Shown in pieces: positions 1 to 9,799 of a stretch of DNA of 64,000 bases. The position numbers and the translations under genes were made by a program. Source of the DNA: Hoplostethus atlanticus (lineage: Eukaryota; Chordata; Actinopteri; Trachichthyiformes; Trachichthyidae); contig JAXDDX010000279.1 in the NCBI GenBank assembly GCA_034670405.1, positions 30,001 to 94,000 of the forward strand, given 5' to 3'. The notes below the pieces were generated by a model that worked only from the letters and a program-made list of their open reading frames with translations, was not told the origin of the DNA and made no database searches. Numbering within the stretch: position 1 is the first letter of the stretch; every line of letters starts with the position of its first letter.

Positions 1-335
1 TTAATGTACAGATGCAGCCAGAAACATTGAACCCAGTAGAAAGTGTTGGCACCACACAGACAGCAGGACTAACCCTAACCCACAAACCAGTCAACAAAAA
101 ATAAAACCACAAATATGGTAAAAAAATAAATTAACATGGAGGGTGAAGATGGACTGGTTGGGACAGAGAGGGGGAAACAGGAAATCCTCTTCTGGAAGGC
201 CTGCCACCGGTTTCCAGCAGTGGGAGAGAAGATAGTTTGTTTCGTAGTGCAATAAAATCACCCATGAAAAGAAGCAAAACGCCCATAAAATGCCCTCGGG
301 TTCTTCCCCTGGTAGGGAGGGAGGTGTGTACTTAC

Positions 336-431
336 CAGGGGGAGTTGACATGGTGACCCAGACAGTCACCTGCGTCCGTCTGGCGGAGCAGTCGGTCTGA
401 CGCCTGAACACCGGCTTCATGGGAGACATGT
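336..431 (-). CDS. Orphan exon-like segment, gene unknown
   Basis: Seen: a 96-bp stretch on the minus strand bounded by a pyrimidine-rich CTCTCTCTCAG acceptor and a consensus CTG|GTAAGTAC donor. In phase 1-1 it reads through without a stop as about 32 residues including MSPMKPVFRRQTDCSARRTQ and then a VTVWVTMSTPPG segment. Length divisible by three and symmetric phases suit an internal coding exon. I do not recognise the protein and no partner exon was found nearby, so its gene would lie mainly outside the window, downstream of ptk6. The acceptor's pyrimidine tract is simply the (CT)n microsatellite, so chance is possible. Confidence 0.3.
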
Positions 432-436
<5 letters not shown>

Positions 437-472
<36 letters not shown>

Positions 473-1276
473 TGAGAAAGAATCTACTGAACAGCATTCA
501 CAAAAACAGACTTCTTCATTGACAGACCTGGAATCTGACGATGCACCTTTACACTTAATGTAGGTTTTTGTGAGTTTTCCGCTCCTGAATCCATTTGTTC
601 TGCAGCACATTTCTCAGCTATTTTGCCTGAATGCCACAAAAAAACTAGTCAAAACAGATTTGATTTATTCTTGTATCAACGCCATATGATCCGATTTCTG
701 ACAGAATATGATCAGAACGTGAAAACAGAGACAGGTAGAAGAGGACTGAACATCGTGACACGAGAACCACAGCGTCGCTCAGACGTGATTCACTGGCACA
801 TTTTAAAGCTGGCGTGTGCAGACGGACCGGTTTCTTTGTGTTGACGTGACATGAACACTTTAACTGCAAGTAACAGCAGACATGGTCGTCCTGACTAAGT
901 GTGTGTGATTGTGAGTGTGTGATTGTGAGTGTGTGTTGAGAGATTTGTGTGTCTACTGACTGCCTGTATATGCTCAACTCATGACAACAGGTTTTCTACA
1001 GGGAGGAAAATTTTCATGTTCAGTGAACGTTTTTCTCGTTTGGTCAAACCGAAGATGTTTCAGTTGCCTAACCTTAACCGCTGGCTAACAAACACGTGAA
1101 AACGACATGTCCGATTAGTGGCATTGGCCCATAATCCAATTAGTGGTGGAAGAGAGCGCTGCCGTGCTGCGGGTTCAAACCCTCGGGGAAACTGAACCAA
1201 CAACTATCAAGATGTTGTTGTGCAAGGCTGTGAATCCCCAGCTGCATGACATCTGCAGTTGTAAAGGACAGTTCCC

Positions 1277-1327
<51 letters not shown>

Positions 1328-1918
1328 AGCTACCTCATTACTATAAATAACAGTTCACTCTTACTGGTGTTTCCCAACAGCATTTAGGCGACATGACAGC
1401 AAATCTCCCCAATGAAACCAATATTGTTTTTTGAAGGCCGATACCGATACTGATATTTTTGTATTGAAGCTGCAGATCACTGATATTTTGTTCCAATATT
1501 TCTTTATTTGACCATTTTCAGGTCAGTGTTTCCCCCAGATTTTTATTCTGATCAGGATGGGAAATCCTGTGAAACAGCGTTTAGATCATCATGGGACACT
1601 AATGAACTAATGAAACTGATCTTTAGGGTTAGCAGGGTGCACATACTGCCTTTAAATGAAGATGTACACAAAATACTCAACAAATACATGAAAATAAAAA
1701 TAAAATAAAATAAAATGTAGCTGTGGTCCGGGAGGAACCTTACTGACTGACTGACCGTTATCAGCCTGATATATCGTCAAACCCTGGAAACCACACGATC
1801 CCTGACCTCTACTGTAAACAGGGGAACGCCAAGTTCAGCTGAAGTCAAAGGTTCAAGGGTCAAATGTTGATTCTCGTAAACGACACCTGACTGACTGACT
1901 CTACCCATGAACTTAGAC

Positions 1919-1954
<36 letters not shown>

Positions 1955-2031
1955 TCAAGACATGTAACCTTTGTCCCAAATCAAATATTTGTTTCCTCTC
2001 TAACTAATAAGTCAAAGTTAAGGTTTAAATA

Positions 2032-2065
<34 letters not shown>

Positions 2066-2080
2066 TCCATACTTCTATAG
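437..2080. other. Gene-free stretch with simple repeats and TE-like fragments
   Basis: No supported gene. It holds (GA)n at about 437-470, (GT)n at 1279-1323, (CA)n at 1921-1952 and (GT)n at 2035-2063. Around 1143-1260 a GGGTTCAAACCC segment looks like the B box of a tRNA-derived SINE, but I could not define A box or ends. Around 1430-1480 a CCGATACCGATACTGATATT stretch resembles a dispersed DNA-transposon remnant common in fish; it is not delimited. Confidence 0.4.
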
Positions 2081-2166
2081 AAGTGGTTTCGGGCGAGCAG
2101 ACATGCTGGAGAGTTGACACTGGTCATGGCGTCTTGGATCGTCAGGTCGCTGACCTACAGGGTCAA

Positions 2167-2182
2167 CTTAGGGTCAACTTCC

Positions 2183-2222
<40 letters not shown>
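2167..2222. repeat. GGGTCAACTTCCT plus (GA)n, left copy
   Basis: GGGTCAACTTCCT followed by about 36 bp of GA repeat. A near-identical segment occurs at about 3093-3152 on the other side of the LINE fragment, making a direct repeat spaced by roughly 0.93 kb. Confidence 0.75.
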
Positions 2223-2227
<5 letters not shown>

Positions 2228-3100
2228 CAAACCAAAAAGAACAAATGATGACAAATGGTTTGTCAAAGATTGTAAAAATCTAAGAAAAGAATTGAGAAAT
2301 GTATCTCATCAGAAACACAGAGACCCAGACAACCAATCTACACGCCATCACTATATGGAAACACTAAAACAATTAATATACTCTAAGAACAAAAAAGGAA
2401 CAGCATATCAGAAATCAGCTAAACACAACTGAAGAATCATTGGAATCAAATCAATTCTGGGAAAATTGGAATACACTAAATAAAACACCTAATGACGAAT
2501 TGGCGATCCAACACGGTGATATTTGGACTAATCACAGCAAAATAACCCAGAACAAAAAAGAATAAAGTTGAAAAACCTTGAATCAACAATCAAAGACCAG
2601 AATCCTTCGACCCGATTACAGAAAAAGAACTGCTAGAAAAAATAAACAATCGAAAACCCAGAAAGGCCTGTGGTGCTGAAACCATTTTAAATGAAATGAT
2701 CAAATACTCTGACAATAAATTACAATTGGCTATCCTAAAGGTTTCAACATCATCCTAACTGCAGGTGTTTTCCCAGACATTTGGAACCTGATCACACCAA
2801 TCTACAAAAATAATATAATCATTATAGAGGAATCTGTGTGAACAGTAACCTGGGAAAACTATTCTGCAGCATTATAAATAGCAGATGCATTTCACTGATG
2901 AACACAACGTCCTGAGGAAGTCAGATTGGATTTCTCCCAAATTATCGCACATCCGACCACATCTTCACGAACGAACGGATGTTTTGTATATTTAAAAAAA
3001 AAAAAGGATTCGACTCAATTTGGCATAACAGACTTTTCTATAAACTAACTGAAATTGGTGTTGGGGGAAAAATATACAATATAATAAAATCAAGGGTCAA
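2215..3100 (+). mobile_element. Degenerate non-LTR (LINE) retrotransposon fragment, RT domain
   Basis: Seen: reading across frames gives fragments of a LINE-type reverse transcriptase. In order they are an ITEKELLEKINNRKPRKACG segment (about 2615-2690), GVFPDIWNLITPIYK (about 2765-2810), NYRGICVNSNLGKLFCSIIN (about 2820-2880), RKSQIGFLPNYRTSDHIFT (about 2915-2970) and GFDSIWHNRLFYKLTEIGVG (about 3005-3065). Several frameshifts and stops separate them and the YADD catalytic block is missing, so this is a dead, 3'-truncated copy. Upstream, 2225-2560 has residues typical of the linker between endonuclease and RT. Family knowledge places such sequences among jockey/L2-like fish LINEs; the exact clade is not determined. 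The fragment lies between two copies of a GGGTCAACTTCCT plus (GA)n segment. Confidence 0.7.
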
Positions 3101-3108
3101 CTTCCTCG

Positions 3109-3153
<45 letters not shown>
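3093..3153. repeat. GGGTCAACTTCCT plus (GA)n, right copy
   Basis: GGGTCAACTTCCTCGATC followed by (GA)n. It matches the copy at 2167-2222 and closes the LINE fragment on its 3' side. Confidence 0.75.
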
Positions 3154-3155
<2 letters not shown>

Positions 3156-3199
3156 AGGTCAGGATGGAAGGGAGAGGTGAAGAAGGGAAAGTAAATAGT

Positions 3200-3785
3200 G
3201 AGCAGAGTTGAACGTCCAAACAATAAAAAGCAAACGCAGGGACAGTTTGTTCAACCTGTCACCTAGAACACCACCGCTTCTATTTAAAGACTGTGTTTGT
3301 GTGTGTGTGTGTGTGTGTGAGTGAGAGAGAGATCCGGCCAGGCCTCATTCAGCCCTGTTGGTTTTTCTCTGAGTGATTTGTTTTTCTGGTCAGCATTTGC
3401 CGATGGACTTCATGGAAGCGGTCAGTCATGTGTTCCTCACCGATAACGTGTTTGTGGTCCAACGGTCACGTTGCCGCTTTCATGAACATTTCACCACTAC
3501 AGTTTTAGTCATGTTATGTCTTCACATGAACTCGACTGTCGCACTCGTTCCACGTCGTGGTGGAAGTGAAGGTCAGCTAAATGTCTGAAAGGTTTTGGTC
3601 AATGTAGATGGAAGTATATATTAACCACCATGCAAGGCTTGAGGACAACAGACACATGAGATCAATGAGCAGATGATGATCTTAGGGAGCAGGAAGGCAA
3701 GTTGTAGCAGTGATGAAGGGAGCTCACGAGCCTCAACAACTCTCTGGAGGTCTGAAAGGTCCCAAAGGAAAGCAACATCCAAGAG
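3200..3785. other. Gene-free stretch
   Basis: No gene or recognisable element. A short (GT)n tract lies at about 3296-3318. The rest is unique-looking sequence leading into the large minisatellite. Confidence 0.4.
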
Positions 3786-3787
3786 GA

Positions 3788-5930
3788 GATCTCATAGTTC
3801 TAGTATTAGGTAGTAGGTAGGTCTAGGTAGTGTAGTTCTAGTATTAGGCGGTAGGTAGCTCTAGGTAGTGTAATTCTAGTATTAGGCGGTAGGTAGGTCT
3901 AGGTAGTGTAGTTCTAGTATTAGGCGGTAGGTAGGTCTAGGTAGTGTAGTTCTAGTATTAGGCGGTAGGTAGGTCTAGGTAGTATAGTTCTAGTATTAGG
4001 TAGTAGGTAGGTCTAGGTAGTATAGTTCTAGTATTAGGTGGTAGGTAGGTCTAGGTAGTGTAGTTCTAGTATTAGGTAGTAGGTAGGTATAGGTAGTGTA
4101 GTTCTAGTATTAGGTAGTAGGTAGGTCTAGGTAGTATAGTTATAGTATTAGGTAGTGGTAGGTCTAGGTAGTGTAGTTCTAGTATTAGGTAGTAGGTAGG
4201 TATAGGTAGTGTAGTTCTAGTATTAGGTAGTAGGTAGGTCTAGGTAGTATAGTTCTAGTATTAGGTAGTGGTAGGTCTAGGTAGTGTAGTTCTAGTATTA
4301 GGTAGTAGGTAGGTATAGGTAGTATAGTTCTAGTATTAGGTAGTAGGTAGGTCTAGGTAGTATAGTTCTACTAGCTCTAGGTAGTATAGTTCTAGTATTA
4401 GGCAGTAGGTAGGTCTAGGTAGTATAGTTCTAGTATTAGGTAGTAGGTAGCTCTAGGTAGTATAGTTCTAGTATTAGGCAGTAGGTAGGTCTAGGTAGTA
4501 TAGTTCTAGTATTAGGTAGTAGGTAGGTCTAGGTAGTATAGTTCTAGTAGTAGGTAGTAGGTAGGTCTAGGTAGTGTAGTTCTAGTATTAGGTAGGTCTA
4601 GGTAGTGTAGTTCTAGTATTAGGTAGTAGGTAGGTCTAGGTAGTATAGTTCTAGTATTAGGTAGTAGGTAGGTCTATGTAGTATAGTTCTAGTATTAGGT
4701 AGTAGGTAGGTCTAGGTAGTGTAGTTCTAGTATTAGGTAGGTCTAGGTAGTGTAGTTCTAGTATTAGGTAGTAGGTAGGTCTAGGTAGTATAGTTCTAGT
4801 ATTAGGTAGTAGGTAGGTCTAGGTAGTGTAGTTCTAGTATTAGGTAGGTCTAGGTAGTGTAGTTCTAGTATTAGGTAGTAGGTAGGTCTAGGTAGTATAG
4901 TTCTAGTATTAGGTAGTAGGTAGGTCTATGTAGTATAGTTCTAGTATTAGGTAGGTCTAGGTAGTATAGTTCTAGTATTAGGTAGCGCTAGGTAGTATAG
5001 TTCTAGTATTAGGTAGCGCTAGGTAGTATAGTTCTAGTATTAGGTAGTAGGTAGGTCTAGGTAGTATAGTTCTAGTATTAGGTAGTAGGTAGGTCTAGGT
5101 AGTATAGTTCTAGTATTAGGTAGGTCTAGGTAGTATAGTTCTAGTAGTAGGTAGGTCTAGGTAGTATAGTTCTAGTATTAGGTAGTAGGTAGGTCTAGGT
5201 AGTATAGTTCTAGTAGTAGGTAGATCTAGGTAGTATAGTTCTAGTATTAGGTAGTAGGTAGCTCTAGGTAGTATAGTTCTAGTATTAGGTAGTAGGTAGG
5301 TCTAGGTAGTATAGTTCTAGTAGTAGGTAGGTCTAGGTAGTATAGTTCTAGTATTAGGTAGTAGGTAGGTCTAGGTAGTATAGTTCTAGTATTAGGTAGT
5401 AGGTAGGTCTAGGTAGTATAGTTCTAGTAGTAGGTAGGTCTAGGTAGTATAGTTCTAGTATTAGGTAGTAGGTAGGTCTAGGTAGTGTAGTTCTAGTATT
5501 AGGTAGTAGGTAGGTCTAGGTAGTATAGTTCTAGTAGTAGGTAGGTCTAGGTAGTATAGTTCTAGTATTAGGTAGTAGGTAGCTCTAGGTAGTATAGTTC
5601 TAGTATTAGGTAGTAGGTAGGTCTAGGTAGTATAGTTCTAGTAGTAGGTAGGTCTAGGTAGTATAGTTCTAGTATTAGGTAGTAGGTAGGTCTAGGTAGT
5701 ATAGTTCTAGTATTAGGTAGTAGGTAGGTCTAGGTAGTATAGTTCTAGTAGTAGGTAGGTCTAGGTAGTATAGTTCTAGTATTAGGTAGTAGGTAGGTCT
5801 AGGTAGTGTAGTTCTAGTATTAGGTAGTAGGTAGGTCTAGGTAGTATAGTTCTAGTAGTAGGTAGGTCTAGGTAGTATAGTTCTAGTATTAGGTAGTAGG
5901 TAGCTCTAGGTAGTATAGTTCTACCTTTCA
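3788..5930. repeat. 2.1-kb minisatellite of 38- and 31-bp units with a 321-bp higher-order repeat
   Basis: Seen: tandem units of 38 bp (starting GGTCTAGGTAGTATAG, then TTCTAGTATTAGGTAGTAGGTA) alternate with a 31-bp variant in which TATTAGGTAGTAGG is shortened to TAGTAGG. Point variants (GTGT for GTAT, GCGG, GCTCTAG) mark individual units. From 5261 a block of nine units (six 38-mers and three 31-mers, 321 bp) ends at 5581. The same ordered block, including its single GTGT unit in seventh place and its leading GCTCTAG, recurs at 5582-5902. No coding role is seen. Confidence 0.95.
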
Positions 5931-5934
5931 TATC

Positions 5935-8160
5935 TGCTAGACACAAATGAGATCTTTTAACACCAAGATGAGACTAAAGACGTTTTCTCCTGTTTCTCCA
6001 ATTCAACTCAGGAGAATCAATCACATATCAGCTCATGTTGATCTGATCACAACAACAGATCTCCACATGATCTGGAATAAGAGTAATTTAATCTCCTGGA
6101 TATGAGACCATGAGATCAGAGATCTCAAAGAAATCAGGCACACCTGAACCAACTAAGGTATCATGAAAACCTGAAGCCTCTGGTCTGGCCCTCTGGGTCC
6201 AGAGTACTGCTGGTAGTTTCCATTCTAGTTGTCTAATCAGGGACTAGTTTAGTCCAGGTGACTTCAATTAACTACCTGGTAGGATAGAAAACCAGCAGTA
6301 CTCCGGCAGACCACTGCTCTAATTGGTTCAGGTGTGCCTGAGCAGAGCTGGAGCTAAAACCTGCAGGACAGGGGGTCCTTGAGGACTGGATTGAGAACCA
6401 GAACGAAAGAACAAAAGAACAAAGAACGAAAGAAGAACACATTGCTCTTCTTGTCACCTGGTCAGCTAGCAGGCAGCCCAAACCTGAGAGACAATTTAGA
6501 ACAGAATCCTGCAGATTTCAGCAAAAGGTGCCAAGGAAATCCACCCGTCAGCAGATCCCACTGTGGGTAATGACGGACTTGTGTTGTTCCCGGTGGGTTG
6601 ACTTGTCAAAAGGCCAGCAGCAGCTACTCATTTTAGCTCTGAATTGACCCAGACCCATCTCCTCCTCCAACGTCTGACCAGTGATGAGAAAGTATATTCA
6701 TTCATTCTGTTTTGTGTGACATCACATCATCATCTGGATTCAAATCTACAGCATTTTGAAACTATCAGGTTTAAGCTGCACCAGGTGGCAGGTAACTCGT
6801 CCGTCACAGCCAGTTTGTGGTTCAGGCTGGAAAGACGGATTGCTTTTCACATAAAGGTCTTAGTGCAGCTCAAGCCCCTTGACTCCCTGGTTCACACTGA
6901 CGTATTTCATGTTGATGAGCCGTTCAAAAGACATATAAATGGTTTATAGCGTCTAAAGCGGCTAAAAGTGTAAAAGAGTAAAACTGGGCGACACACAGCC
7001 AGAAAGATCCTGGGTGACATGAGAGATAAAGCATGGACATAACACTGGGTTGACAGGAATCTTATATAAGAGACAGACTTTGTCCGGAGGCCTGAAACAA
7101 CAAGCCAACATCGGTCCTGGGAGACGTTGCCTTGTCAGCAGGTCTTACCAGGCAGGAGCTTGAAAAACAAGCTGCAAATCCCCTGATCTGAGATCATTTC
7201 ACCTCCTGATCTGTGCTAATCAACAGTCTTTGTAAAGGTTCACATGCAACAGTGGACTGCTGCAGCGATGGACGCCTACTGACGCCATCTTTCATCTTGT
7301 CTCTGTATGAACAGGGTTTCTAGTGTTATGTTAAATGTTTGTCTGCACCCTGGAGAGTCTCTTCACCTTCAACCTTCACCTCTTGACCTTCAACAACAAA
7401 TATTGACTCAGAGGTAGTTTACAGTGTGTTAACCTACTGATCTGTCCTATCACTGTAGTTATCTATAGATTAAACTGATCTATAACTCTTTGACCCCAGA
7501 CTTGACTTGTGACTTTTGTCCCCCATGATGCCAGGCTGGATCCAAAGAACCAGCTTACTGAGAAGTTAAAATATAATATATATTAATACATAGATGGACA
7601 GACAGAAGACAGGAAGTCTTTTCCTCTACTACTGCCCTGGTCATCAAGACCCAGTGACCGACATGATAACGACGGCTACATTTACACAAGAACAGAAAAT
7701 CTGATTTGTGTCACAGATTTGATTTCATGTCTGTTTACTTCAGATCAGATAGGTGAGCAATAACACGATCACTTCATGGCAGCATGTTAAAGACTATAGA
7801 AGCTTACCAACGTGGCTGGGTGCTGCGAAGGTTACAGGACTCCAGACAACCAGACAACCTCCAAGTGGCCACGACAAACTGACTCAGAACGACAGGTGTG
7901 TCTGCAATTCAATATTATTGGAGCGGGTTCAGAGTAACAGCAGAGCTGCACTTGGACCAGGAGTTCCCCCTGCAAGTCAAAAAGCCAAAGGCGGGGCAGA
8001 GGGAGGGTTTCAGCTCAGATGGACTCTCATGAAACCCAAATCAAAATCCAAGTCAACTTAATCCTCCAGCTCACAGCTACATGGGAGCTGTTTACACTTC
8101 ATGTGTTGTGTCTGTGGTGTGTACTTGTGAAGGTGGCTATTGCAAAATATCATACATCCA
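5935..8160. other. Gene-free stretch around a foldback element
   Basis: Apart from the foldback element at 6136-6400, no gene is recognised. Open frames such as the one at 6644-6949 lack splice or family support. From 7560 to 7600 the sequence is AT-rich (TATAATATATATTAATA). Confidence 0.4.
6136..6400. mobile_element. Foldback / MITE-like element
   Basis: Seen: AGGCACACCTGAACCAA at 6136-6152 is the exact inverted repeat of 6323-6339. Nested inside, CCAGAGTACTGCTGGT near 6200-6215 pairs with ACCAGCAGTACTCCGG near 6291-6306. Such foldback sequences with 'ACCAGCAGTACTCCGG' are widespread in fish genomes as non-autonomous DNA-transposon remnants. No transposase or clear target-site duplication was seen. 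Confidence 0.6.
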
Positions 8161-8167
8161 TTTCAGA

Positions 8168-8528
8168 AAAGAATATCTCTAATATCTGTAATATCTGTAA
8201 TATCTCTATTATCTGTAATATCTATAATATCTGTAATATGTCTAATATCTCTAATATGTCTAATATCTGTAATATCTCTAATATCTGCAATATCTCTAAT
8301 ATGTCTAATATCTGTAATATCTGTAATATCTCTAATATCTGTAATATGTCTAATATCTCTAATATGTCTAATATCTGTAATATCTGTAATATGTCTAATA
8401 TCTCTAATATGTCTAATATCTGTAATATCTCTAATATCTAATATCTCTAATATGTCTAATCTCTCTAATATCTGTAATATCTCTAATATGTCTAATCTCT
8501 CTAATATCTCTAATATCTCTATCTCTAA
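8168..8528. repeat. 9-bp minisatellite (AATATCTCT/AATATCTGT/AATATGTCT)
   Basis: About 40 copies of a 9-bp unit with three main variants, interrupted near 8437-8448 where the register breaks. Because 9 is divisible by three, two plus-strand frames stay open as Ile/Asn/Ser/Cys/Met repeats; these are array shadows, not genes. Confidence 0.95.
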
Positions 8529-8652
8529 CTAGAGGATCCAGTCTGTAAGAACTACTGCTGCCTGTTATCCTTTAAAGAGTTCCAAAATGTTTTTGAGACG
8601 ACTCGTGACTCATGAGACAGAAGGTTAAAAATACATTCAGATCTTCAACACG

Positions 8653-9166
8653 GAGACCAACTCAACGCTTCCTTTAATGCTGAGACCAACTCAACGTTTG
8701 CTTTAATGCTGAGACCAACTCAACGCTTCCTTTAATGCTGAGATCAACTGAGACCAACTCAACGTTTCCTTTAATGCTGAGACCAACTCAACGCTTCCTT
8801 TAATGCTGAGGCCAACTCAACGCTTCCTTTAATGCTGAGACCAACTCAACGTTTCCTTTAATGCTGAGACCAACTCAACGCTTCCTTTAATGCTGAGGCC
8901 AACTCAACGCTTCCTTTAATGCTGAGACCAACTCAACGTTTCCTTTAATGCTGAGACCAACTCAACGTTTGCTTTAATGCTGAAACCAACTCAACGCTTC
9001 CTTTAATGCTGAGACCAACTGAGACCAACTCAACACTTCCTTTAATGCTGAGACCAACTCAACGCTTCCTTTAATGCTGAGACCAACTCAACGTTTGCTT
9101 CAATGCTGAGACCAACTCAACGTTTGCTTTAATGCTGAGACCAACTCAACGTTTCCTTTAATGCTT
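8653..9166. repeat. 29-bp minisatellite
   Basis: About 17 copies of a 29-bp unit reading ATGCTGAGACCAACTCAACG then TTTCCTTTA, with TTTG/CTTC variants and two places where GAGACCAACT is locally duplicated. It lies between the 9-bp array and a GGAT-rich stretch at 9270-9350. Confidence 0.95.
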
Positions 9167-9557
9167 CAAGGAAGCCGGAAAAGAAGGTTGAAAAAAGCCT
9201 CACCTTTCAAGTCTTTGGTAGTAAACAGCCTCCTGACAATCAGATAAGTCCAGAGAGATAAAGAAGCTGTAGGTGGATGGAGGGATGAAGAGATGGAGGG
9301 TTGGATGGAGGGATAGATGGATGGAGGGATGGATGGAGGGATGGATGGTGGCGCGTCGTGAAGCCACTCTGTTGCTGGTCAGGTCCTCTCTGCTCACCCA
9401 CATCATCCTGAAGTTTTATTAGCCAAGGAGGCAGGCCTCTCCCCCCTCCTCTCTCCGTCTCATTCTTCTTCTTGTCCCATGACTCCCCCTCCTCTCCCTC
9501 CCTCCTCTCCCTCCCTCGCACCTCCACCTCGCTCTCATTCTTCCTCTTTTTTTTTAG

Positions 9558-9790
9558 ATCTGTATTTAAAGGAGACATGGACGAGCGTCACATCGTCTTC
9601 CATTGAAAGTGTTTTTTGTTTCAGTAGATGACATGACATAACCCTGATGACATGACATAACCCTGATCGTCAGACCAGGGTTATGTCATGTTATTTTTAA
9701 TGTATATGAACAAAGAACCTACTGGCATATTTTTATGAATCATTTTTCATGCAAAGAAAAAAGTTGTATTTTCAATAAACTATAATAAAT
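9558..9790 (+). other. Candidate plus-strand terminal exon with poly(A) signals
   Basis: Seen: a long pyrimidine tract (about 9430-9555) ends in TTTTTTTAG at 9557. In phase 1 the following sequence reads SVFKGDMDERHIVFH then a TGA at 9604-9606. About 170 bp further are two AATAAA hexamers (9774-9779, 9784-9789). This is the order expected of a short 3'-terminal exon. No upstream plus-strand exon was recognised, and the tail is too short to assign a family, so it remains a candidate. Confidence 0.22.
9628..9690. repeat. Duplicated and inverted 15-19 bp motif (hairpin)
   Basis: ATGACATGACATAACCCTG is directly repeated at 9628-9646 and 9647-9665. CATGACATAACCCTG (9651-9665) pairs perfectly with CAGGGTTATGTCATG (9676-9690) around a 10-nt loop. 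It could be a small foldback element or a structured 3' end. Confidence 0.85.
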
Positions 9791-9799
9791 TATTAAATC

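Noticed and set aside
1143-1260. tRNA gene suggested by GGGTTCAAACCC
   Set aside because: No cloverleaf arms or A box at the right distance; at best a tRNA-derived SINE piece.
8019-8532. Two overlapping plus-strand open frames rich in Ile/Asn/Ser
   Set aside because: They are the translation of a 9-bp AT-rich array.
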